Assembly (NCBI GenBank): GCA_024349245.1
Contig: JALDNG010000549.1
Location: 59,373-123,372, forward strand
Direction of reading: 5' to 3'
Length of the DNA: 64,000 bases
DNA from: Neodontobutis hainanensis
Lineage: Eukaryota; Chordata; Actinopteri; Gobiiformes; Odontobutidae
Position 1 is the stretch's first letter; each line of letters starts with the position of its first letter. The notes below the pieces were generated by a model that saw only the letters and a program-made list of their open reading frames with translations, did not search any database and was not told the DNA's origin. Shown here piece by piece: positions 54,561-64,000 of this stretch. The translations under genes and the position numbers were made by a program.

Positions 54561-55342
54561 AATTTGACTATATAAAGATAATTTATTCTAAATGTTTAAC
54601 CATTATATATTTTTAATATTAGAGTGATGTATAAGAGTTGTCTCGTTAAGATTTTTTCCGAGATTGTGTGATTTTTTTGTGATATTTTCACTAAACAATC
54701 CTCAAAAGAGATCCTAAAGACTAATTGAGCCATTTATTTAAAATTATAGATGATTTGATTGAATTGTGATGCCTAGGAATTTATTAAAATAATCAACTGA
54801 TTATTTTTACTTACATTGTTTGATTATACAACTGTGATTGTCTTTAATGTTTATATTTTTAATCAATTTATTGAATCTATATCCAAGATATTGTGGAATT
54901 TTTTACTATTCTAACTCTCCCAAAGTGAAATAAACACACTATATCTAAGTAAAATACAATTTTTAGGATACTACATAATTATTATCATAGTTCACTTACA
55001 TAAAACTACCATAAGTCGTTTTTAATATTCTCTTGGTAACATCTTAATAACCATTCTTCTTTGATCAATTAAAATTTATGGATATAATTACAATTCTACT
55101 TCTAAATTTATTTAATCTAGTCTTTTAATATCGAATTAGAAAACCAAAAAAAGAAAGGTAAAATAAAACAAAAAAAGTAAATTTTTTTTGTATTTTAAAC
55201 ATTAAAAAGATAATCTGTTTCGATATCAGTAGTGCGTATGCACTATTGTTTAACAAAAATGATTAAACAAGCAATTTGTTTCGTTTATAAATTTAAATTA
55301 TCGGTATTTTATTGGAAAAGAACTATTTCAACAAAAATACTA
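54561..55342. other. AT-rich spacer of copy 2 before the MITE
   Basis: This aligns with about 34270-34920 of copy 1 and holds no supported gene. The alignment is interrupted around 55210-55340, just left of the MITE, where copy 2 has extra sequence. Confidence 0.5.
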
Positions 55343-55534
55343 TTGAGGTGGTCAACCCTCCTGTTCAGATGACCTCTCGTTGGACGATCATGATTCGATG
55401 TTCTAAAGGATAGCTTAGACAACTCACCTCATTTAGATCCCAAGAACGAAGACAGTCAGCCTGCTTAACTAGCTACCAAATAAACATTCACTTTTCACAC
55501 CTAGGCAGTTATCTTATGTCGTGGCCTACCTCAA
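55343..55534. mobile_element. MITE-like element, 192 bp, flanked by TA
   Basis: The ends are TTGAGGTGGTCAACC and, in reverse complement, TTGAGGTAGGCCACG: the first seven bases are identical and 11 of 15 match. Both ends are bordered by the dinucleotide TA, as in Tc1/mariner-type insertions. The interior is much richer in G+C than its surroundings and is absent from the matching place in copy 1 (about 34930), so it is an insertion after the duplication. It encodes no protein. A GATTCGAT word inside recalls a tRNA B box, so a tRNA-derived SINE is a weaker alternative. Confidence 0.65.
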
Positions 55535-55536
55535 TA

Positions 55537-57090
55537 TTCCTAAAAATATTTGCAGGTGAATAACTTTATATAACTATTTACAAATTAAATTTATCGTTGA
55601 ATAACATAGTTGAGATATATTTGCAAATATAAAATTTATATCTGATAAATTAAATATTTCATTTTTGTTATATTGTTTAAGTATACTTTTATTTTCTACT
55701 ATGTGAGGAAAATAAGAAAAATTGTGCTAGATTATCTCTATTACGTTTTTAGATTGATGGAATTATCGGAATAATTTAACATTAGTTTTATTTTTAATAT
55801 TACTATTTATGCACGGCACTTGTATGACGTCATTAAATCGATGACAATCAAGGTCATATTAAAATTTTTTACTTATATTCAATTCAAATAAGTTTTATTT
55901 TATCTTATACGAGCAAAAAAATGCAATTACGATTATGAAAAATCAACATAATAGTTGAAAATTTTTTATCTTTTAATTGTCAAATCATCAATTTACAATA
56001 TAAAAGATATTTCTTCAAAAAATTATACTTTTGTGTGTTTAATAATTGAGTTAAATGTTTGGTAAAAGTAGTTATGACGTTATTTATATCATATGATTTT
56101 CAATACTCAAAATTATCTCGATATATTACGAAAAAATACGCAACTATTTTATCTATTTCACAAATTTTAAAAAAATGGATCAGTCAAATCAATTTATTTG
56201 CTTAAATTTTTACTTGATAATTAGAATAGATGTAATAATTTCTGCGCGTGCTCAGTATAATATTAAATGTCCTACACTTCTAAAATAATAATATATAACT
56301 TTATTTATTTTTTTAGATTTACCTCACATCTTTATATTACTTTGTTTCATGTTTATATAATTTTTTAATTTGAAATCTTAGTGTATTCATATTCTCATTA
56401 GTATCTTCATTGAAATTGATAATTTTGATACAATATTAATTTTAAAGTATTAAAAGCGTTAATTTTATAGAAAATTTTATATTTACAACAATTTATTTAT
56501 TTGTAGATATAACTTATAATCATGAAATTCATGCATTTGGACGTTTTAATTTCAATTAAATTAATTCATTGTTTGAATTTTTTCAAATAAATAAAATATT
56601 TTTGCTATTTGTATAATTTTAATCGCTTTTTTAATGTGAATATTCAATGAATTTTGAATCTACAATTCATAATACAGTCCGTGTAACATTTTACTCAGTG
56701 TTGATGAAATTCTGAAATTCCTTGAAATTTTATAAAATTAAAAATATCAAGTTAATTAATAAAGAGTAACTATTGTTTGATCCTATGATATGATTATTCA
56801 TATATCTAAATAATAATTTATAGTAATCATTTGTTTAATATTTCTTGCTTTTAAACAGTTACACTTGCATTCTCCCATGATTCATAATATTTCTCAAAGT
56901 CAAAATACAAATATGGTTTTTAAAGTAGAGATAAATAAAGTAAAATCTCTATGCGCATTGAAGAAAAATATCACTAATCCAGTTATATCATTCAAAGCAG
57001 TTTTTCGTCTCTCCTTAATTATGATAAATGTGATAATTTATCATTCCGTAGTATGATTATTAATCTTAAACAAAGTTTTCTTAAAATAAT
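55537..57090. other. AT-rich spacer of copy 2 after the MITE
   Basis: Up to 56272 this aligns with 34935-35675 of copy 1. From 56273 on there is no copy 1 partner, because the hAT element replaces it. I see only chance-type short frames (for example 56865-57056, plus strand). Confidence 0.45.
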
Positions 57091-57385
57091 TCAAAAAGCT
57101 TCATGATGTTCGCCTTCTTCAAGTATGAATTTTATGTAGATTATACAAAATTTAACTTCTAAGGTTTTAAGTGATTTTAAGAGTTCAACATTTGACAGAG
57201 CTCTTTTTTTATTTTTCTTGAATACTTTGTAAATTGCTAGCATTCGTAATAAGATTTGTATTATGACAATAGCAACCAAGTATTGTGCTCTCTGTGAATT
57301 TTAGTTTCACAGTCGATATTAAAGAATACCTGAAATCAATAATGATAATACTTGGCATCGTTTAATATAACATTAAAACGATAAT
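57091..57385 (-). pseudogene. Coding relic or exon, copy 2 only
   Basis: On the minus strand, a frame beginning right after an acceptor-like TTGATTTCAG (about 57329-57338) reads YSLISTVKLKFTESTILG and stays open to a stop after QSIQEK. A one-base shift at the A-rich run continues into KKRALSNVELLKSLKT and ends with LEEGEHHEAF at 57091. The composition is protein-like and unlike the surrounding AT-rich DNA. There is no copy 1 partner, because this part is missing at the hAT insertion. Product unknown. Confidence 0.45.
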
Positions 57386-57473
57386 TTCTAGTAGAATGTA
57401 ACAATACGTGTGTTTTTTCTTTCCACTAAGCAAATAGTAAATCGTGGACAAAACAATACTGTTCGAACCTCAT

Positions 57474-57870
57474 TTAACATAATAATAAGGCGTCGTGATA
57501 TCTGTGGTGTAATATTTTGAGATAATGATCAATTAATGTGTCTTTTATAAGCATTAAATTTAGACACCATCTATTTCTCATACTATATCTTGGTGGTTTT
57601 ATCAGAGGATATCGACAAATCGATACTCCTAAAAAATTGCTTTTCTGTTGCTCATCCTTCTCCATGAACCTAAGGTTACTCGATAAATCTTTTAAAAATA
57701 TAGTTTTTAGATTCTCCCTTATCAGACTGTATATTTTAGATTTTGTTTGAATTACATAAACAAGCTTTGATTATTTGATTCTTTATTCTGAAAGTAGAGA
57801 TTCAAATACTTGTTGAAGATAAAGGAAAAAACTGACAATTTTAGGGGAAACCAATGTATCAACAAAAAAT
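57474..57870 (-). pseudogene. Coding relic or exon of the tandem unit, copy 2
   Basis: A minus-strand frame open from about 57770 to 57474 reads VIQTKSKIYSLIRENLKT, then FMEKDEQQKSNFLGV and IKPPRYSMRNRWCLNLM. A preceding block in a different frame (about 57755-57860) carries FNKYLNLYFQNKESN. The first part aligns with copy 1 37835-37985 with conserved residues and several third-base changes, which supports former coding. The frame change between the two blocks is present in both copies but by different amounts. Family not recognised; the basic, soluble-looking sequence gives no clue to location. Confidence 0.5.
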
Positions 57871-60800
57871 TTGAATTAATTAGTGGGTTTTTTTATTTAA
57901 ATATTGAAACGTTATTCGTTTTACTTAAATGTGTTTGTGAGGTGGCAAGTATTTTTTTGGTCTTTGATAAATATAACAGGTTACATTGGTAATTCGAACT
58001 TTGAAAACATATCATTAAATTTTTTTTATCTTTTCGTTTAAACTGTAAAGTATAATCTATAAATATAAATTTCTTCTTAATTCCAGCAATTGAAAATATA
58101 AACGGAGTGTCAGAATAGTTTTTTTATGAATTTGTGATAATCACTCGTTAAATCAATTTAACGTAATTAGTTTGATGAAATTGCAAGCTAACGTACAATT
58201 TAAGCTTTAAGCAAATTATAAAGATATACCTTGAATGATTTTATTTATCGTTTCATCAAGATTAAATGAAGATAAATTTCATTTTTAAACAATTATTAAC
58301 CGAATTAAATTATTTTACGATATTATAGCATTTTTAATTTCAGAAACAGTATTTAGTGAATCAATAGGCATTAATTTTAAGAAACCATTAGAAATAGTAA
58401 ATGAATTTTTAACGCCTTATCGAATTTTAACGGTTTTACAGATGATAAAATAAGAAAATAATTTAGTTTTCCCTTGAAAATAACTTATCTGTAAAAGCAT
58501 AGTAAATTTTAATCAAAACTTATATTTAATTTTTTCATCATAATGGCCTAAGCAATAGTTGATAAAACTCATATTTTGTTTTCCATAGCGCAATCTGATG
58601 AATTTTACAACAATAATTAAATAGATAATCAAAGTAATAATTTAAAAATTGTATAAATTATTTGACAAAATCAGATCCTGAATTATTCTATGTTCATATT
58701 TGTAAGTTTATAAAAAAATATTTTCATTTTAAATAAATATCTGATAAAATGTGATTAATAGAAACACTTTGATGATTAAAAATGAATTAAAACAAAGAAT
58801 AATGATCAATCAAAAATATAGTTTTATACATATCCTTTTTCGACCCATGATGTATATTCTTTCTATCTATCAGTTTTTATCAATCATGTGTATTTACTAC
58901 CAACCATGAATATAATACAATGATAGAAGCTTTGGAATTTATTTCTTAAAATTATTAATTTCATCCATATTTTCGCCTGTAACCATACCTAAATCAGTCA
59001 CTGGTATAAATTGTAAACAACGTCGAATGTTTTTGTTTTAAAACATTTAAAACAGATTACAGTTATCTATTCAGGTTATTATCATTGGGTCAAAATTCGA
59101 CACCTAGCATATTCACACATTCTTTAGGAAAAATAGCATCTTGAAAATATCGGGAAAATCTTTTAAAACGTTTTTTTCATTGTTTGTTTTAAACGCATAA
59201 ATATACCATTTATAAATAAGATACATTTACCCATCGTTAATAATTCAACAATCTCAGTCAAAAATTACCCATCTGTATGGATTTTGATTAAGATGTATAA
59301 TAGTAACAGATTCCAGAAAAAGATAGAAGAAATCAAAGAAATTTTCAACAGAAGGGAAAGAATCGGAAGAAGAGAATCTAAATTTAATCATAATTTGAAA
59401 AAGATAGGTAATGAAGCAGGAACTGAATAATAAATCTCGAGAGATTATAACATTGTATCAAATAACTTCATCCAATGTTATGTAGGTATTTTAAACATCC
59501 AACTGTTTCGATTTTATAAAAGTTCGATTCTTTAAAAATATTCCATCTTTATCATATCACAAATATTCAAATGAATATGAAATTTAATGTTTAGAAAATC
59601 TTATCATTTATTTCACTGTTTATCTTATCTGGATAAACCCAGACGTTGAATTATATATTAATAATTGAAAAAATAATTACTTCTAAAGTTGTTGGATTAG
59701 TTTAGAATGTTATCAAAAGCAATGCAGGATCTTGTAAATAAAAGTAAATTAAATCAACATTTAAACCATGTTTTTCTGAGAGTTCAAATTGATTTTCTTT
59801 AAGTCATAAAAACTTTTAACAATAAAATATTTCCTATTTTTATAATCGTTTAAATTTGCTTTGCAAATCAAGATTTTCTCAAAAATACAAATGGCTAAAA
59901 GATTGGAGTACTTATTGATATTTTATATTATCAAAATTATACATTTTTATATGATAAAATATTATTTGTATTTGTAAATAAAGTTTTTGTGGTTGAATAT
60001 AATAAACATAATGTGTTTTAATCGGAATTCATACGTGTTTTCTAAAATAATTTTAAGTGTTTTTTTCTTTAAATAACTTATATAATTTATTTTTTTAATA
60101 TTCATAATTTAAAATTATGTAAAAAACATTTAAAGAAAAATTTTGGCTTTGCATTATCAAAAGATTTAATAAATTAAAAGATTGAGATTATAAATTCTGA
60201 TTTGTGTAGTTTTAAATAGCGTTGTCATATTTTACATTGATATTTATATGTCAAAATAACCTCTTATATCCTTCATCAAATAAATATTAAAGATTGACAA
60301 AGATAAAATCAAACAGGAATTTCTTTTTTATTCTCTGTCAAACCTATTAAATATTTTAAATTTATTAAAAGATTCATAATAATATTTAAGAAGACCTACA
60401 AAAATATCTTTTGTTTAAGGTATTTAAAATATGTAGGTGTAAAATTATGATCAGTTTTTAGATGTAAAAATTTGATACTTGTTGTGATATATTAATAATA
60501 CCCTTATAAGTAATAAAATTATAGTCTCAAATGAAGTAAAATTCTCTGTTAAACTTTTTTAAACGCAAAAAGACAAATGTGATTTCAAATTAAAAATTAT
60601 TGATCCATCAAAAAATTTATTTATCTAAATGCGATGAATAGGTTAAGTAAGCTTTAATTTAGTTTTTAGTTTTCTACATTTTTGATTATTTTATTTCCTG
60701 AATACCCAAAAATGTTGCGTTTTTAATGGTAAATAATTTGATGTGATTAATCAAATACACTTTTAACTTAAACTTTTATTCAAGAATGCTTGAATATATT

Positions 60801-62345
60801 TAATGATGAAATTTTTTGTTATTCTGTTATAGAATGTTTCATTTGAAGTTTACCCTTTATTCTTCAGTTTTTTTCAAATTTACAGTTAATAATAAATAAA
60901 AATGGTAGATTTTTAAATAGTTAACACAAATTTTTTCAGAATTAAACAAAGATTCCTAACTATTTACATGTATGACTATTATCATAAAATCTTGTTTCTT
61001 TTCAAAGCATATATCTTTTCATTATTCTTTAAAACTTTCAAAATAAGTCTCCACGAAGAAATTTATGATAAACTTATCTCTTATATTTGATTATTTATCA
61101 ATTTTATTTACATTTTCGATTATGTACTTTCCCCATGATTTTAAATTTTATTCATTTAATTATCTTTCGTATAGTGTCATTCTTACGGACTAATTATATC
61201 GTATCTACATTATCTTTATTTAAATGAGTAATCTAGTAATTACATATTAGTTATTAAAGATTAATTTCATAGATTATACTGTTTTAATTTGATAAATTTA
61301 ATACAAAGTTTGTCTACACATATATTATATTATAGTTTCCATCAATCTGTATTGGATAATATGTATCATGCTGGAAGTTAAATTGATTTAAAATTCTGAG
61401 ATCGATTAGTTAAAATTAAAAAAATCTTTTAATGCAGAGATTATTATCTTCTTGATTTCAACGATGTTCTATTATGTTATTCTTTTAATTTTTTTTACTT
61501 TTAATTCTCTCTAATTTATCAATTTATATTCTAGTGGCAGAAAATTTATAATAATCTTTTTGAACAAAAAAGTATAATTTTTGTTTTTCTTTATATAGAT
61601 ATAAATATGTGAAACAGGAACTTATTACTTTAATCTTTTCCATTGAAAAATCAAGTAATTCATCTGTCAATCAATAAATTCAATTTACTCAATCACTTTT
61701 GTGAGCTATTATGACATGCGATCATGTTCGTAGGTTATAATTTCTTTTAAAATGATCTCCTCTTTCATAATGTAACGATTTTCGAAAATCAATAATTAAA
61801 TGTAATGTTTAATAAAGAACATAAAACAAATATTCAAGGTAATTTAAATCAAAACACTTCTTGAGATATTTTTTGAAGAAACTCATTTATAATATACCAT
61901 TATTTTAATTAAATTTTACAAGATTAATCATAAAATAAAAAAATTTATTTTGAAAAATCTTAAATTTTTAGGATATTATCGATTGATAATCAATACCTTA
62001 AATAAAAATATAAATCTCAAATTTTGACAACTTAAGCTTATTAATATAACACAGTCAAAAATATTTAATTATGAAATTTAACAAGTATAAAATATTCTAT
62101 TTCTGCCAATTCTGAAAATTTTTTTAAGATGATATTTTAAGATTATATTATTTATAATGATAAAACATTACATATGTAATATTGAAAAAATATCGCTTAA
62201 TATCCAATAATATCTTGGGTATGCTTTAAACCAACCAATTTTTTCTCTATTATATTGGAAATCTATTCTATGTATTATTTTAAAAGATGAAAACAAAAAA
62301 AATTGAAAATTTTAAGCAAATAATTCATCAATTTATGTCATATAT
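57871..62345. other. AT-rich spacer of copy 2
   Basis: This aligns with 37985-40600 plus 50000-52247 of copy 1. A purine-rich patch at about 59325-59390 (repeated GAAG/AGAAA words) is stronger in copy 2 than in copy 1. I find no frame kept open in both copies. Confidence 0.5.
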
Positions 62346-63500
62346 TTAATTATTATAAACCATGACCATTTCTTTGTGTTTATCAAATATATAACTTTTT
62401 ACCTTTTTCTTATATGAATACATTTTAAATATTATTCCGATTAATCTCCCAGTTTCATTAAATTTCTGAAGATATAAAGAATCGATAAGAACAAATCAAT
62501 GACCACGTGTCTTCCTTTATTCGAATGAATGTTTTTCAGAACTCTTAAAATGATATAAATATATTGAAAATTTTTTCATACCAAAAATTAAAATGATTTT
62601 GTAGATCTTTATAAAATTTACACATAATTGATATTTATACATTTAACGTTTATCAAAGAGATAATTCATAGCTTCTGAAAATTCGCTAATGTTTTCAATT
62701 AGCTGTGAACATAAAAATATCTATGTATTTGATTTTTATTCAAAATCTCTCGTAATTGCAAATGAGATAAAATTTTAACTCAGTCAAAACACTTTCTAGA
62801 AATTAATTTTCTTGATGACAAGATAAAGAAGGTTTTTAAATCACCGAAAGTATTTTCGTGATTAAATCGTTTGATCATTAAAAAATGGTGTCTGACGACA
62901 TCTCCAAATACTTATCTGCCGAAAACTACTTTCTACTTAAAAAGCAGTGTGTTGAACCAAAACTTTTATACAACTGCGATCTAGGATATCAATGAGATTC
63001 TTTTTCATGTTTATAAATATGTGGTAAAAATTCAGGATCAAAAGCTATCTTTAAATTTAATTTGCCCATTATCGATCTCCTTTTATTTGTTTTCAAATAT
63101 TTAGGTCTCTTTATTTTCCTCTATGTAACCTTAATTTTATCACTCAGCATTCTCTTCGATTCAGGTCCAATTATTTACAATTCTTTGAAACCATTGTTGA
63201 AAAATATAAGATTTAGATTGGTTATTAACATGAAATAATCTTACAAGACATTTCCTTTTTTCGTAATATTTTCTGATAAAATATTAATCTTGACGAAATA
63301 TTTAAAAACGATTTTACTTCATGGTCATTATCTCTGTCGAAACAAATGGTTAAACGTATATTTCAGCGAGTTTCAAATTTATAGCACTGATTCTCTCAAC
63401 TGGAGTCTGGCCATGCGATATGTTCACTGATACGTATCTCACGCCTAAATGGTGTTCTGGACTTTTACTTTTTGCATAATATTTTTGATTATTTATCATG
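62346..63500 (-). pseudogene. Unrecognised minus-strand gene, copy 2; paralogue of 52248-53505
   Basis: This is the same gene as at 52248-53505, more decayed. In order, minus strand: a frame with QKYYAKSKSPEHH and VNISHGQTPVERIS (about 63380-63490); KYYEKRKCLVRLFHV (about 63200-63250); a frame starting MGKLNLKIAFDPEFLP at 63069 with IYKHEKESH, then a TGA; HFKSSEKHSFE followed by a TAA; and a last open part with ETGRLIGIIFKMYSYKKK and KEMVMVYNN, ending at 62346. Stops fall at several sites where copy 1 is open, and copy 1 has lesions where copy 2 is open, so the two copies decayed independently. Function unknown. Confidence 0.6.
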
Positions 63501-63655
63501 GATTATCTTTTTTGATATGAGGAAAATCAAAAATTGGTCGATCAATCAAAAATAATATGAGAAAATACATCTGTAAAATCATTCAAACGTCATATATAAT
63601 CCGATTTTCTCGTAATGTCGAGTGACTATTGTTTTCCAAATTTTGTTATAATAAA

Positions 63656-64000
63656 CAATATGTTGAGATTTATATGTTAATAATATATTTTAACAGTGAA
63701 CTAAATTTAATATATATAAGTTTTACTGAAAAAGACGAAAAAATCAGTTATTATTTTATTTTTCCATTTATAAAATGCCGCGAACGTAATCGTGCCCATC
63801 AATGTCTTATTTGTTTGTGAATAATAGTTCTATGCGACTATACTCAGTCTCTTTAACCACTTCGCATTCTTCTGATTAATTAGATTAAAATTATGTTCTA
63901 TCGGATAAATTAATCAAATTACATTTGATAAAAATATGTGAAAATTAGTTATTAACCTGTGTAGATATTTTCACATTATAAACATTGGATATGTGTTTTT
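63656..64000. repeat. Start of tandem unit copy 3, cut by the window end
   Basis: This matches 33296-33640 from its first bases, including ATGCCGCGAAC and the following text. It shows that the array continues to the right of the window. Confidence 0.75.

Larger units (their letters stand above)
53620..63655 (-). repeat. Tandem unit, copy 2 (about 10 kb)
   Basis: This is the reference length of the duplicated unit. Its order on the minus strand is the coding block at 62346-63500, spacer, coding relics at 57091-57870, spacer with a MITE, a coding relic at 54275-54532, then copy 1 begins. Anchors to copy 1 are listed under that entry. The left edge is uncertain by about 100 bases: text after 53575 resembles that after 63640. 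Confidence 0.8.

Noticed and set aside
55343..55534. tRNA gene or tRNA-derived SINE
   Set aside because: A B-box-like GATTCGAT is present, but I could not fold a cloverleaf or find a convincing A box, and the inverted TA-flanked ends fit a MITE better.

Overview
This is eukaryotic, most likely animal, nuclear DNA: extremely A+T-rich and almost free of intact genes. The animal call rests on two degenerate transposons of animal-associated types: a Ty3/gypsy element with CsRn1/Kabuki-like gag and a possible tRNA-Trp primer site, and a hAT element with a BED-finger transposase of the ZBED/GTF2IRD2-like group. No rRNA, tRNA, CRISPR array or bacterial operon is visible. The very high A+T content would fit some AT-rich parasitic metazoans, but the species cannot be settled from this window.

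Layout. Positions 1-29441 are an AT-rich desert with scattered short chance ORFs and a few hairpins. Positions 29442-33290 hold a minus-strand Ty3/gypsy retrotransposon with short (97-98 bp) LTRs, a frameshifted gag-pol and a largely preserved order of domains. From 33291 to the end of the window is a diverged, direct tandem duplication. Copy 1 runs about 33291-53620, copy 2 about 53620-63655, and a third copy starts at about 63656 and leaves the window. Copy 2 is close to 10 kb. Copy 1 is about twice as long, because it carries a hAT transposon (35680-37834) and about 9.4 kb of featureless AT-rich DNA (about 40600-50000). Copy 2 carries its own small TA-flanked MITE (55343-55534).

The duplicated unit holds remnants of at least one unrecognised gene on the minus strand. 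The best-preserved part lies at 52248-53505 in copy 1 and 62346-63500 in copy 2, with further protein-like blocks at 57091-57870 / 37835-37985 and 54275-54532 / 33976-34240. Aligning the two copies by eye shows the same amino-acid words in the same frames (for example KSK...EH, HFKSS, ETGR.IG, EMVM), but both copies have stops and frameshifts. I read them as decaying tandem paralogues of one multi-exon gene, or two adjacent genes. I could not assign a family. In copy 1 the hAT insertion lands inside one of these coding blocks, and about 1.45 kb present in copy 2 is missing there.

Nothing here works together as an operon. The story is mobile-element insertion and gene decay in a tandemly duplicated locus.
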